Shown here one piece after another: positions 38,301-44,184 of a stretch of DNA of 64,000 nt (the first letter of the stretch is position 1; the number at the start of each line of letters is the position of its first letter). The position numbers and the translations under genes are program-made. The notes beneath the pieces are model-generated. The model made no database searches and had not been told where the DNA came from. It saw only the letters and a program-made list of their open reading frames with translations. The DNA lies in NCBI RefSeq assembly GCF_024347495.1, contig NZ_AP025490.1:2170001-2234000 (forward strand). Reading direction: 5' to 3'. The DNA is from Vibrio gallaecicus. GTDB lineage: Bacteria > Pseudomonadota > Gammaproteobacteria > Enterobacterales > Vibrionaceae.

Positions 38301-38859
38301 TAAATTTGAAGTAGCATTGCAAGGGACGAATCAAGATGAAGTTGTCGCCCATGTGAATATCCAGATACTCAGTCATGGACCTGGACATAGTGGAAAGCTG
38401 ACAGTTGGAACTGAAGTGGTTGATATGACAATCACACCTTTGGTCCATACATCACACCCCGCTCCCCCACCACCGCCTCCTGCTCAACATGACGAGTCAG
38501 ACATGGCTTCGCAAGCCGACCTTACGGTCACTCTAAGCGATGATAGTAATCTGGATTTAACCCAGCAGACCCATCAAGAACCCGATCAGAAAACCAGCCA
38601 CCATGGTGCAGCCGCTTATCTGGATGCATTGGGCATTAAACCCGATCCGACATCGACAACAGTTCACGATCAACCTGCAGACATGGATATCGTACTTGCA
38701 CAAGTAGACCAACCAGATGCAGCCACACATGACCAAGCGCACTTGGATATGTCAGACGCGCTGGAACACCATGATGCAAACATCAACCATAACCAAGATG
38801 ATGAGCACCATCATCACAACGACGTAGACGGGCTGCCGGACATTGATGCAAATAGTTAA
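20317..38859 (+). CDS. Giant VCBS-repeat adhesin, type I secretion substrate
   Basis: A 6,180-residue surface adhesin of the BapA/LapA type, expected to mediate biofilm formation or host contact. The N-terminus is Lys-rich, then an Asp/Ser/His-rich linker to about residue 170. Next are early VCBS domains, about 31 near-identical 98-residue VCBS units (about 442-3483), more divergent VCBS and cadherin-like domains, a duplicated 460-residue module (about 4657-5575), a bacterial Ig-like domain (about 5710-5810), a Pro-rich linker (HPAPPPPPPAQ) and a His/Asp-rich C-terminus likely to carry the secretion signal. No RTX nonapeptides are seen. An ATG at 20326 has better ribosome-site spacing than 20317. 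The convergent exporter operon at 38956-44184 is its probable transporter. Confidence 0.9.
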   Translation: MIKMANKKNVEANKKNNELEQKKPTQKKKLRLHSHLKVKIPIFQSLMMILPSLAKHASARNGDDTSDTVDRVNTNSATEKGIISDHGKAESSVVSHQEAQTGEDHVSPILSTNQTPHGSNSHLVPSHHLSTFSHPQVHYIPSVSMPDISAGSNWHPIPSSTPSTPALPVTFMPEVIKGTYGELHVDVNGQYTFVLNPKSPQYILLNQHQQGTDNFTLHLSNGSNIIVQIPVTGKQDTPSISGDLAGVVTEDHNIDSQGLLHANGKIDVIDPDQNESSMKHEIISGKYGSLTIDADGHWQYQVDNSLSNIQALTAATSLHESFTVHTKDGTPQTIDMTIGGNDDNAVISGVDAGVVIEDLTTQIQGKLSVADSDFGESHFQASQVTGHLGTLNITEDGVWTYVLDNTNPAVQELSANKTTTDTITVHSADGTAHQITLTINGTNDKATVSSATIAIDETDQAVTTSGTLTSTDIDNPDNTFTPDSITGANGDLTIDANGHWNFTASSAFNQLNVGDKVEETFTVNSVDGTPSTIKVTINGTNDAATVSSATVAIDETDQAVTTSGTLTSTDVDNPDNAFTPGSISGTNGDLTIDANGHWLFTANSAFNQLNVGDKVEETFTVSSVDGTPSTIKVTINGTNDKATVSTATVAIDETDQAVTTSGTLISTDVDNPDNTFIPASITGSNGDLTIDANGHWSFTASSAFNQLNVGDKVEETFTVSSVDGTPSTIKVTINGTNDKATVSSATVAIDETDQAVTTSGTLTSTDVDNPDNAFTPGSISGTNGDLTIDANGHWLFTANSAFNQLNVGDKVEETFTVSSVDGTPSTIKVTINGTNDKATVSTATVAIDETDQAVTTSGTLISTDVDNPDNTFIPASITGSNGDLTIDANGHWSFTASSAFNQLNVGDKVEETFTVPSVDGTPSTIKVTINGTNDKATVSSATVAIDETDQAVSTSGTLISTDVDNPDNAFTPGSISGTNGDLTIDANGHWLFTANSAFNQLNVGDKVEETFTVSSVDGTPSTIKVTINGTNDAAIVSTATIAIDETDQAVTTSGTLTSTDVDNPDNTFIPASITGSNGDLTIDANGHWNFTASSAFNQLNVGDRVEETFTVNSIDGTPSTIKVTINGTNDKATVSTATIAIDETDKAVTTSGTLTSTDVDNPDNAFTPGSISGTNGDLTIDANGHWLFTANSAFNQLNVGDKVEETFTVSSVDGTPSTIKVTINGTNDAAIVSTATIAIDETDQAVTTSGTLTSTDVDNPDNTFIPASITGSNGDLTIDANGHWNFTASSAFNQLNVGDRVEETFTVNSIDGTPSTIKVTINGTNDKATVSTATIAIDETDKAVTTSGTLTSTDVDNPDNAFTPGSISGTNGDLTIDANGHWLFTANSAFNQLNVGDKVEETFTVSSVDGTPSTIKVTINGTNDAAIVSTATIAIDETDQAVTTSGTLTSTDVDNPDNTFIPASITGSNGDLTIDANGHWNFTASSAFNQLNVGDRVEETFTVNSIDGTPSTIKVTINGTNDKATVSTATIAIDETDKAVTTSGTLTSTDVDNPDNAFTPGSISGANGDLTIDANGHWVFTANSAFNQLNVGDKVEETFTVNSVDGTPSTIKVTINGTNDAATVSSATVAIDETEQAVTTLGMLTSTDVDNPDNAFTPDSITGTNGDLTIDANGHWIFTANSAFNQLNVGDKVEETFTVNSVDGTPSTIKVTINGTNDAATVSSATVAIDETDQAVSTSGTLNSTDVDNPDNAFTPGSISGANGDLTIDANGHWVFTANSAFNQLNVGDKVEETFTVNSVDGTPSTIKVTINGTNDAATVSSATVAIDETDQAVSTSGTLNSTDVDNPDNAFTPGSISGANGDLTIDANGHWVFTANSAFNQLNVGDKVEETFTVNSVDGTPSTIKVTINGTNDAATVSSATVAIDETDKAVTTSGTLTSTDVDNPDNAFTPGSISGANGDLTIDANGHWVFTANSAFNQLNVGDKVEETFTVSSVDGTPSTIKVTINGTNDKATVSTATIAIDETDKAVTTSGTLTSTDVDNPDNTFIPASITGSNGDLTIDANGHWNFTASSAFNQLNVGDKVEETFTVNSIDGTPSTIKVTINGTNDAAIVSTATVAIDETDQAVTTSGTLISTDVDNPDNAFTPDSITGANGDLTIDANGHWVFTANSAFNQLNVGDKVEETFTVSSVDGTPSTIKVTINGTNDKATVSTATIAIDETDQAVTTSGTLTSTDVDNPDNTFIPASITGSNGDLTIDANGHWSFTASSAFNQLNVGDKVEETFTVSSVDGTPSTIKVTINGTNDKATVSSATVAIDETDKAVTTSGTLTSTDVDNPDNTFIPASITGSNGDLTIDANGHWSFTASSAFNQLNVGDKVEETFTVSSVDGTPSTIKVTINGTNDKATVSTATIAIDETDQAVTTSGTLTSTDIDNPDNTFTPDSITGANGDLTIDANGHWNFTANSAFNQLNVGDKVEETFTVSSVDGTPSTIKVTINGTNDAATVSSATVAINETDQAVTTSGTLTSTDVDNPDNAFTPDSFSGTNGDLTIDANGHWNFIANSAFNQLNVGDKVEETFTVNSVDGTPSTIKVTINGTNDKATVSSATVAIDETDQAVTTSGTLISTDVDNPDNAFTPDSITGANGDLTIDANGHWVFTANSAFNQLNVGDKVEETFTVSSVDGTPSTIKVTINGTNDKATVSTATIAIDETDKAVTTSGTLTSTDIDNPDNTFTPDSITGANGDLTIDANGHWNFTANSAFNQLNVGDKVEETFTVNSIDGTPSTIKVTINGTNDAAIVSTATVAIDETDQAVTTSGTLISTDVDNPDNAFTPDSITGANGDLTIDANGHWVFTANSAFNQLNVGDKVEETFTVSSVDGTPSTIKVTINGTNDKATVSTATIAIDETDKAVTTSGTLTSTDIDNPDNTFTPDSITGTNGDLTIDANGHWSFTASSAFNQLNVGDKVEETFTVSSVDGTPSTIKVTINGTNDKATVSTATIAIDETDQAVSTSGTLTSTDVDNPDNAFTPGSISGTNGDLTIDANGHWIFIANSAFNQLNVGNKVEETFTVNSVDGTPSTIKVTINGTNDKATVSSATIAIDETDQAVTTSGTLTSTDVDNPDNTFIPASITGSNGDLTIDANGHWNFTANSTFNQLNVGDKVEETFTVSSVDGTPSTIKVTINGTNDKATVSTATVSVDETDKAVTTSGTLISTDVDNPDNAFTPGSISGANGDLTIDANGHWVFTANSAFNQLNVGDKVEENFTVNSVDGTPSTIKVTINGTNDAATVSSATVAIDETDQALTTSGTLTNTDVDNPDNTFTPGSITGTNGELAIDANGHWNFTANSTFNQLNVGDKVEETFTVSSVDGTPSTIKVTINGTNDAATVSSATVAIDETDQALTTSGTLTNTDVDNPDNTFTPGSITGTNGELAIDANGHWMFTANNAFNQLNVGDKVEETFTVSSVDGTPSTIKITINGTNDKAVISGTSAGAVTEESQLQTSGSLTVTDVDAGQAHFSNTDIAGTLGTLHLTNSGTWTYDLDNTNPTVQALGKGTTATDTITVHSADGTPHQITITVNGTNDKAIIGGTNSGAVTEESQLQTSGTLTVTDVDTGEAHFSNTDIAGTLGTLHLTDNGTWTYDLDNTNPQVQALGKGATATDTITVNSADGTPHQITITVNGTNDTAVIGGTSAGAVTEETQLQTSGSLTITDTDTGEAHFSNTDIKGSLGTLHLTDAGQWTYDLDNTNPTVQALGKGAATTDTITVTSADGTTHQVTIAVNGTNDKAVITGTNTGAVTEDQDLTNQLNVHPNYMLTQGKLFITDVDTNEATFPMQSGIVGDHGIGSFTLIPSGIWLFSADSKQAAVQALGVGETLTESTTITSVDGTQKTILVTINGTNDAPVITPVATQTVTEDGSKTITFHATDIDTMDTLTPSVSATHGSASLNAQGEIVFTPDANYNGPATVVLSVTDGHTTTSQTINVDVTPANDAPVINPIVPVSATEDGAVVTGQLTSTDIDTGDTATFTTTSTQGGFTLNADGSYNLDPTDASFQHLKAGEISTFTIPVTVTDSAGATDTKDLVITVTGTNDTPVISGVDTGALKEDVSANPQSNELTATGKLDIVDIDTGEGSFVSHGFNKTALQGHYGKLEISQDGSWSYSADNSQTAIQSLGEGEQLTDTIKVTSKDGTTHDVVVTINGTNDTAVIGGSSTGAVTEETQLQTTGTLTITDTDGGEAHFANTDIQGTLGTLHLTDNGAWTYDLDNTNPAVQALGNGATTTDVITVNSADGTPHQITITVNGTNDNAVVGGVDTASVTEKAAGDNMSPDHAQSGMATLRVSTLNANGHLSVIDPDSGQSGFADNNVGYNYHGTYGDLILNPNGDWNYYADAGSLSHIGGRPTTRGSAIDKLGEGETLTDTITVHTKDGTPHNIVITINGSNDRPYCSSEVQLNAGTEDTRQTITAAQLLQNSIDVDKNDSGLLTVANLHPDHGSILDNQNGTYTFTPEKDYNGKVHFTYDVKDAHGGVTHTGATSSLSAVADKAVISGSDTGTIIEDHNVGHSSLQPVVASGLLSVTDPDAGQDHFQVNLLLGEQAIHDPFGGFLRITPSGAWGYEVANSRLQSLAEGEVEKVVYRVYSADHTAHDITITVTGTNDQPTITATTLAHGTEDTHYQMQASQFGFTDIDTGDTLHSIAITDLPSATQGKFLLDGHDITTGQHISTADISKLQFVPAQDFNGDVQFKFTVNDGHVDSQEATNTLHIDAVGDAAVITGTTTGDVDEGHGTYHDRSPNYAQPGMAKLTNDPLYTDGKLEIIDPDTGEAQFDTKGVGYSYHGTYGQLILNADGNWHYMVTVGSNQQNVATKIDQLGDGQELTDTITIYSKDGTAQDIVITIHGDNDRPYCSSEVQLNSGKEDLAQTITATELLANTIDVDTNDIGKLTITNLHADHGSILDNQDGTFTFTPTKDYNGQVHFSYDVTDAHGGTTHTGASTTLTATPDGAIISEVTTDHVTEDGSHSTHNAGVTTELANGRLQVVDPDSGENKFQYSQFGESAVHDPFGGMLRIDSMGNWGYSVNNANLQHLAQGQTETVVYRVHSYDGTAYELHIDVVGTNDAPTVTQVALSNGTEDTHYQMQASQFGFTDIDTGDTLHSVAITDLPSATQGKFLLDGHDITTGQHISTADISKLQFVPAQDFNGDVQFKYTVNDGHVDSQEATNTLHIDAVGDAAVITGATTGDVDEGHGTYHDRSPNYAQPGMAKLTNDPLYTDGKLEIIDPDNGEAQFDTKGVGYSYHGTYGQLILNADGNWHYKVTVGSNQQNVATQIDQLGDGQQLTDTITIYSKDGTAQDIVITIHGDNDRPYISSEVTLSTGREDTALTFTKADLLANTVDVDANDTGKLTIAHLLVDHGSVVDNKDGTYTFTPTKDYNGQVHFTYDVTDAHGGTTHTGANTTLSAVNDAATIAGVDTAGVTEDSFYGMQWLIAKGQLTINDADTGEDKFDPMRHAQNNAGIGYDTKLGGHLLLLEDGSWQYNMNNFSPAVQKLAEGETAIDTVTIHSEDGTPHEIQVTITGTNDVPILAVNQTSSTAGTLTEVDVDVTDSHTFSVVSSAGQFGSLSVDPNTGDYVYTPNTSITGMSYNSATNSYHGVDVFEVKVSDGHTEDSKFITFDASGHVTMSPTGGLVISTTVPQQPTVTTTLPTMQMVTNVAPTNSVTLDLASTSDSGSSNTDNLTNDTTPTITGHTDIPHSQVTVYDGSTPVGHALSDASGQYSVAVSSLSDGDHNLSAKALAPSSVLPATSALLSVHIDTQVSVPTITFENAGADNLYSKAEIARGHANTITATVTPPGDAKIGEHLVVNGQDHVLDAHTLQHGIQIEVHPGSNVQATMTDEHGNTAGSQGFAASAIPEPIIVRPPSGSHQVSGTLGVPPLLPSLTPVPTAQSGWRIHLPNGQYVTSHHGQYGTLTIDPQTGHLHYQEQAQVHTGPHGSASDLGQHEDKFEVALQGTNQDEVVAHVNIQILSHGPGHSGKLTVGTEVVDMTITPLVHTSHPAPPPPPPAQHDESDMASQADLTVTLSDDSNLDLTQQTHQEPDQKTSHHGAAAYLDALGIKPDPTSTTVHDQPADMDIVLAQVDQPDAATHDQAHLDMSDALEHHDANINHNQDDEHHHHNDVDGLPDIDANS
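21640..30765 (+). repeat. About 31 tandem 294-bp VCBS units
   Basis: The unit encodes 98 residues, each with VAIDETDQAVTTSGTL-, NGDLTIDANGHW- and FNQLNVGDKVEETFTV-type segments. The span divided by 294 gives about 31 copies. Long stretches are nearly identical at DNA level. Between about 23,280 and 25,040, 588-bp pairs of units are repeated essentially unchanged three times, and another pair near 22,104 recurs at 22,692. This shows recent tandem duplication. Confidence 0.9.
34285..37040 (+). repeat. Two-copy 1,380-bp module in adhesin
   Basis: The block starting GTEDTHYQMQASQFGF and running through DRSPNYAQPGMAKL and DNDRP to the next domain occurs twice, 1,380 bp apart, with only scattered differences. 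It encodes a cadherin-like plus VCBS set of about 460 residues. It is a separate duplication from the 294-bp array. Confidence 0.85.
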
Positions 38860-38880
38860 CCGATAACGAGACTAAACAGA

Positions 38881-38907
38881 AGGGAGCACATGATGTGCTC
38901 CCTTTTT
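38881..38907 (+). terminator. Terminator between adhesin and exporter operon
   Basis: AGGGAGCACAT pairs with ATGTGCTCCCT, followed by T residues, 22 bp after the adhesin stop and before the convergent HlyD gene. It may serve both directions. Confidence 0.78.
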
Positions 38908-38955
38908 ATTATTTGCTGTTGTTATTCGTTTACTCTCAACGACTCTATGTAACGA

Positions 38956-40269
38956 TTACCTTTCACCAAATGCGACACTGACATTGGTGTAGATCGGTTT
39001 CCATAAATACTGGAATACTGATTTCTCACCTGTTGTAATGTCTACCTCTCCCGTCATACCTGGCAAAATAGAGAAGCTTTCCGGGTTATCGCGGAAGTAT
39101 GGCGTATCAACCGACACTACGACTTCATAATAGATCTCGCCACGCTCACTTTGACTGGTGGTTGGTGAAATACTTTCCACCTCACCTTTCAGCGCCCCAA
39201 AGCGACTGTAATCAAACGCATCAATTTTGATACGAGTCGGCTGCCCTACACTCACGAAACCAATGTCTCTTGGCGACAAACGGGCTTTAAAGTCAGCTTT
39301 CCCACCAACAGGAACAATTTCAACCACTGTCCCACCCGGTTGAATAACACCACCATTTTGCGTGCTTGGTAAGCTTTGCACCAAGCCTTGTAGCGGGGAC
39401 ACTAACATTGTATTTGTCAATTTCGCTTGGCTTGAACGTACTCTAGCATTCAGTGCTGATAAATCAGATACAGCTTTAGAGCGATCATCGCTGACTTTTG
39501 CTTTGGCTTCAGCAAGAAGTTGTATGATTTTTTGATCATTACTGTCAGCTTGCCTAATCAATACCGACTTCTTACCACGAGCTTCTTCAATTTTCTGCTC
39601 GATACTGGCCAGCTTTTGACTCATCTCGAGCACACGTAAACGAGAGATATTGCCCGATTTATAGCCCTTTTCCAGTATGTTCAATTCTTGCTTAGTCGCA
39701 TTCAGCTCTTTCTCATAACTCGGCAATGCTTTTTCGACACTTCGAAGCTGCTCTGCAATTTGCTCACTCTCTTTCTCAAGCACCACACGTTTCTGAAAAT
39801 AAAGGGCTTTTTGCGCATTCAACTGCGCCTTTTGCTGGCTGACTATCTCTGGGTAATCGACTTCAAACTCAGCAAGGTTAGGCTCACGTTGTTCAAGCAG
39901 AGCATTCATACGTTCTACACTGGCTAGAAGCGTCACTTGTTGAGATTTCAATTCTTCGAGGGCGGTCCGCTGAAATGTGGCATCAAATTCCACAAGCGGC
40001 TGACCTTTCTCAACCAATTGACCTTCTTTAACTAGAATTTGCTTTAACTTACCGCCAATCGCACTTTGTAATACTTGTTTCTCACCTTCTGGAATCACGG
40101 CTCCTTTAGCTTTAGCGATTTCATCAACTTGAGTGACTACAGACCAAGTGGCAAAAGCGATAACACACAAAGCAACCGACCACGTCGCCAATGCCAATGT
40201 ACGAGCGGTATTCTGTGATTCAACAAGTTCGCCGTAGCGCTTGCCCTTCTCTATAGGTTGTTTAGCCAT
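38956..40269 (-). CDS. HlyD-family periplasmic adaptor of type I secretion
   Basis: A 437-residue membrane fusion protein. It has one N-terminal transmembrane helix (about residues 28-48), a lipoyl half-motif (GGKLKQILVKEGQLVEKGQP), a long coiled coil (about 95-285) and a C-terminal beta-barrel ending in a typical PGMTGEVDITTGEKSVFQYL segment. It links the inner-membrane ABC exporter to an outer-membrane TolC-type channel. It overlaps the ABC gene by 8 bp with a good AAGGAG site. No TolC-like gene is seen in the window. Confidence 0.92.
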   Translation of the reverse strand: MAKQPIEKGKRYGELVESQNTARTLALATWSVALCVIAFATWSVVTQVDEIAKAKGAVIPEGEKQVLQSAIGGKLKQILVKEGQLVEKGQPLVEFDATFQRTALEELKSQQVTLLASVERMNALLEQREPNLAEFEVDYPEIVSQQKAQLNAQKALYFQKRVVLEKESEQIAEQLRSVEKALPSYEKELNATKQELNILEKGYKSGNISRLRVLEMSQKLASIEQKIEEARGKKSVLIRQADSNDQKIIQLLAEAKAKVSDDRSKAVSDLSALNARVRSSQAKLTNTMLVSPLQGLVQSLPSTQNGGVIQPGGTVVEIVPVGGKADFKARLSPRDIGFVSVGQPTRIKIDAFDYSRFGALKGEVESISPTTSQSERGEIYYEVVVSVDTPYFRDNPESFSILPGMTGEVDITTGEKSVFQYLWKPIYTNVSVAFGER

Positions 40270-42478
40270 TAGCGACTCCTTGCTTAGACTCTGATTGTTC
40301 TTTATGGGCTACATCTTGCTGAACTGATGGCTCTTGAGATAACGATGAATCTTGACCCAATAATGGTTCTTGAGAAGCTTGTGGCTCTGAAGGCTGCTCC
40401 GGCTCTAGTGGACCGGCATAAACCACAGCCCCTTCATTTAGCACCACAACTTTATCTGCAAGCTTGATTAAGTCTGGATCGTGAGAGGTGTAGATCACGG
40501 TTGCTTTTCCTTTTTTCGAAGCCAAAAATTCAGCGAATACACACTTGGCATTTGGATGGGCATCAGGCACTGGGTTATCCATTAAGAACATTGGGTAGTC
40601 ATAAACCAGCGCTTTTGCATCAATGAGGATCTGCGCGACGCTGCCTGACAACATGTCAAAAAGACTATCCGGTTGAATACTACTGATGGAAGTATCTAAC
40701 CCACCAGGTAGTATATCTAACCAACGCTTCCCGCCCACCGTTTCAATCGCAGAGATCATTTTCTGATCTTCGACTTTATGACCGTCACTTAGCCACTCTC
40801 GAATACTCAACGTGAGCAAATCAGGATAAGCAGCTCGAATGAAACACCAATGGCGATATAACTGTGGATCGTATTGAACGAGGTTAACCCCTTCAAGCTC
40901 GACCATGCCGTTTTGGATAGGTTGCAAGCCAGACAGCACTTCAATTAATGTTGATTTACCGCTCCCAGAAGGACCAGTAATCGCAACAATTGCACCGGCT
41001 TCAATATCAAAACTCACACCATTCAAGGCGGGGCGACTCTGCTTGGGATAACGCAGTGTCACTTGATCTAATTTCAAGTTGGGCGCTACCGTAGGCAGCG
41101 AGTGGTGCTGATAACTGAATTCACGCTCAGATGGCTGAGACAAAATACGGTTCACCTGCAGCTTGGATTGATTAAAGCTATTAAAACGCATCGCGCTGTT
41201 TGCCAACACCTGAGCAGGCCCAGTCACTTTAGATATCAACATCATTGAAGCAATCAAACCACCGGGGGTCATTACTTGTTCAAAAATGAGCCCTATACCT
41301 AGCCCCATCACGGCTAATGTAGACCCCACACCAATAAAGTAGTAAATCGAAGTGTATCGACTTTGTAGAACCGATTGATTAAAGGTGACTGTAGAGGCAA
41401 GAAGATTGGCTTTTTTGAAGCGTTGAATCCAGTGTTCTGAGAACCCAGCGCTGCGAATAAAGGCAAGCTTAGATGACAGTTCATTAGTCATGTTTTGACG
41501 ATTCGTACCCGCTACCGTCGACTGCATTGAGCGCTTGCTGCTAGAGCGTATCGAACGCTTAGCTAATAGGTAATAAAGAATCAAAGATACGATAGGAACC
41601 AATACCAACCAACCACCTAGAACCCCTATCGCAAATACAAAAATAGCAATAAATGGCAGATCAAATAGAGCATTTCCTAATGGTCCTGATAACACACCTG
41701 AAATACGCTCCGACATCATCACTTGGTTTTGCTGACTAGAAGACGCTGTTTGCTGATTTTGAGCATAACTATTTCGAAGCAGGCGCTGAACGAGAGATTG
41801 AGATATCTCGCGACTCACTCGGTTTGAGACTGAAGCAAACACTCGGCTACGCAATGTTCTTAGCCAGCCCATCATTACAAACAACAAAGCCGCACCAATG
41901 GCAATACCTTGAAGCTCATGTCCTGCGTCACCACCAATCACATGGTCGTAGATCGACATCGTGATGAATGGAACGGCAAGTGCAAATAAGTTGGTGATAA
42001 AGCTGACCAGCAGCAATTTAGGTATGATGGGACGAAATGCATGGAAGCGTTCGCCAACCCAATCAGGAGAAGCTTTCTCTAATGGTGGTCCTTCGATAAC
42101 AACACAAAACTGCGGGACATCGGTGATGTCGTCATTGGCGCTAAAAGCAACAAATTGCTTGGATTCTAAATGACCAGAGACCAACTCCTGTTCACCAAAT
42201 ACCAGCAATACTAATTTATGTTCGCCAACTTCATCTAAGTTGGCAACCAAGCGATAGGGCAATGCGAGCCTGTCGAACAGGGCAAACATATCGTCTATTG
42301 ATTCAATGCCATTTTCATCGACCCATTGATGCGCGAACAACTGGATATTAGCATTAACTTCCAATTGCTTAAGAACGGAAAGGCTCTCGGTTTCTAAATG
42401 GTTCATCACCTCTTTTAGCACGCTGGTTTCTGCACGGTTGCTCGTACCTGAAGGATTACCAGTATCTAAACGATTCAT
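40262..42478 (-). CDS. Type I secretion ABC transporter (permease-ATPase), eroded catalytic motifs
   Basis: A 738-residue exporter subunit: N-terminal peptidase-like domain without an evident catalytic cysteine (about 1-140), six-helix transmembrane domain (about 150-440), nucleotide-binding domain (about 465-690) and a Gln/Ser/Pro-rich tail. Walker A is intact (GPSGSGKST). The signature reads LSGSVAQ instead of LSGGQ and Walker B reads FLMDNP, with Asn where the catalytic Glu is expected. The H-loop (TSHDPD) is kept. It overlaps its neighbours by 4 and 8 bp and presumably forms a heterodimer with the product of 42475-44184 to export the adhesin. Confidence 0.88.
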   Translation of the reverse strand: MNRLDTGNPSGTSNRAETSVLKEVMNHLETESLSVLKQLEVNANIQLFAHQWVDENGIESIDDMFALFDRLALPYRLVANLDEVGEHKLVLLVFGEQELVSGHLESKQFVAFSANDDITDVPQFCVVIEGPPLEKASPDWVGERFHAFRPIIPKLLLVSFITNLFALAVPFITMSIYDHVIGGDAGHELQGIAIGAALLFVMMGWLRTLRSRVFASVSNRVSREISQSLVQRLLRNSYAQNQQTASSSQQNQVMMSERISGVLSGPLGNALFDLPFIAIFVFAIGVLGGWLVLVPIVSLILYYLLAKRSIRSSSKRSMQSTVAGTNRQNMTNELSSKLAFIRSAGFSEHWIQRFKKANLLASTVTFNQSVLQSRYTSIYYFIGVGSTLAVMGLGIGLIFEQVMTPGGLIASMMLISKVTGPAQVLANSAMRFNSFNQSKLQVNRILSQPSEREFSYQHHSLPTVAPNLKLDQVTLRYPKQSRPALNGVSFDIEAGAIVAITGPSGSGKSTLIEVLSGLQPIQNGMVELEGVNLVQYDPQLYRHWCFIRAAYPDLLTLSIREWLSDGHKVEDQKMISAIETVGGKRWLDILPGGLDTSISSIQPDSLFDMLSGSVAQILIDAKALVYDYPMFLMDNPVPDAHPNAKCVFAEFLASKKGKATVIYTSHDPDLIKLADKVVVLNEGAVVYAGPLEPEQPSEPQASQEPLLGQDSSLSQEPSVQQDVAHKEQSESKQGVANG

Positions 42479-44184
42479 GCGACGGCCTCCTGATTACTTT
42501 CACTTTCTTCCGGAATGGCGCGACTTTCCACAGTAATTATTCGATCAGCTAATTCGCGAAGTTTAGGATGGTAGCTCACCATCAGTATCGAACGTCCTAC
42601 GGACATTTCTTCTTCCAACACTTTCGCTAGATTTCCAAGCGCGTCCAAATCAAGTGAAGAGTCCGGTCTTTCTAACATGATAATTGGTTTAGCACTGGCC
42701 AGTTGGGTCGCGATGTTAAGCATTTTCACGTTGCCCATGCTTAGTAAAGAAGCGCTCGTATGACCAATTTGTGTCTCTAACCCATCTGGTAAGCGAGTAA
42801 TCTCTTTGGTTAATCCCAAGCGTTTAGCATAGTCATTGGCATTTTTCGTTCTCTCAGGATCAAAACCACACAAGTTATCGAGAATAGTGCCCGACACCAA
42901 TTGACCTTTAACACCACAGAAGGCTGCAATGCTAGTTACAGATGCACTTGTAACTGCAGTTCCGTTAATGAAACATTCACCCGATTTCAGCTCATCAATG
43001 CCTGCAATCGATGACAATAAATGACTGTTTGTATGGCGTTCTTCACTCTCTAACAATACCAACTCACCTCTACTCAGCTTTACATCCGCATGAGCAAGTT
43101 CACTATACCTTGCAACGGTTGCTTGCTTGATTTCTAGCACTTCAAAGTCGTCCAGAGTTTCGAGACCTGCAATTGGCGCTTGAGATTGATCGGAATATGA
43201 ATGCTCTGAAACTGACTGTTCGGAAACCGATTCTTGATAATTCGAAGAGTCTGAAACAGACAGGTCACTCAATTTTTCAATTGCCCGATTAGCGCTGTGT
43301 ATTGAATTAAGCTTAATTCGAACCCCAACCAGAGCGCTTAATGGCGCGACGGCTCTGCCAGATAAGATAGAACATGCCGCTAACCCACCAGTGGTTAATT
43401 GACCATCAAGCACCCACAAACTACCAGTAATCACGAGTAAAACTGACGTCGCTAATGCTGCTAGCTGAATACACTCTTGGGCGAAGGCGTTCTGTTCCTC
43501 TTCTCTCGCTTTAGACTGAGAACGAACGTTATTGAGGGATTTAAACTGATTGAAGATTCGCGACTCAACAGCCTGGCGCTTGATTCCTTGAATGGTCTGG
43601 CTTAGCAGAATCAAAAACGCTTTTCGCTCCTGCTCATTCTGGGAGGCTTCTTCACTTAGACTTTTAACGCGAATAGAAGATAACCAAACAATTCCGAGAG
43701 TAATCAGCCAAACTGCCAAAGGTATCGCCACTAGCTCTCCGCCGATGTAAGCCACCAATCCCAAAAAGATCAATGCAAAAGGCAGATCAATAAAGCCCGC
43801 GATCACCCCGCCGGAATACCAGTCTTTAACTTTTGATACGGAACCTAACCCCTCTGCCACCCTGCCAACACCAATATGGCGAAGGTGAACTGATGAAGTT
43901 GTTGTCACTCTTTCAACCAAGGATTGATAGGTCGCTTTCTCGGTATTACTGGCAGCGGCAGACAAAAGCCAAGTACGCACAAACCGGATCAGCGCTTCCA
44001 TGGCAACAGCCAACGTCGCACCAGCCAACAATAGTGTGGCAGTACCGTAACTTTGGTTAGGTAAAATACGATCATAAATTTGTAAAACCGATAAAGGAAC
44101 AGCGAGAGAGAGAAGATTTATGAGCAAAGAAGGCAGTAGGACTTTTCCTACCACCTCTTTGTTTTTCATTGAACTTGCGGGCAT
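42475..44184 (-). CDS. Type I secretion ABC transporter partner subunit, degenerate ATPase
   Basis: The ATG at 44184 is preferred (AAGGA about 7 bp upstream) over a TTG at 44190. The 569-residue product has a six-helix transmembrane domain (about 10-290), an Ser/Glu-rich insert (SVSEQSVSEHS) and a nucleotide-binding domain with lost motifs: the Walker A position reads LESEERHTNSHLL without GxxGxGKS, the signature region reads LLSMGN, and Walker B reads IIMLERP. It is first in the exporter operon. Such subunits can be non-hydrolysing halves of heterodimeric exporters. Confidence 0.85.
   Translation of the reverse strand: MPASSMKNKEVVGKVLLPSLLINLLSLAVPLSVLQIYDRILPNQSYGTATLLLAGATLAVAMEALIRFVRTWLLSAAASNTEKATYQSLVERVTTTSSVHLRHIGVGRVAEGLGSVSKVKDWYSGGVIAGFIDLPFALIFLGLVAYIGGELVAIPLAVWLITLGIVWLSSIRVKSLSEEASQNEQERKAFLILLSQTIQGIKRQAVESRIFNQFKSLNNVRSQSKAREEEQNAFAQECIQLAALATSVLLVITGSLWVLDGQLTTGGLAACSILSGRAVAPLSALVGVRIKLNSIHSANRAIEKLSDLSVSDSSNYQESVSEQSVSEHSYSDQSQAPIAGLETLDDFEVLEIKQATVARYSELAHADVKLSRGELVLLESEERHTNSHLLSSIAGIDELKSGECFINGTAVTSASVTSIAAFCGVKGQLVSGTILDNLCGFDPERTKNANDYAKRLGLTKEITRLPDGLETQIGHTSASLLSMGNVKMLNIATQLASAKPIIMLERPDSSLDLDALGNLAKVLEEEMSVGRSILMVSYHPKLRELADRIITVESRAIPEESESNQEAVA

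Noticed and set aside
37400..38859. Possible RTX nonapeptide block at the adhesin C-terminus
   Set aside because: No GGxGxDxxx repeats are present; the C-terminus is His/Asp-rich with a Pro linker instead.
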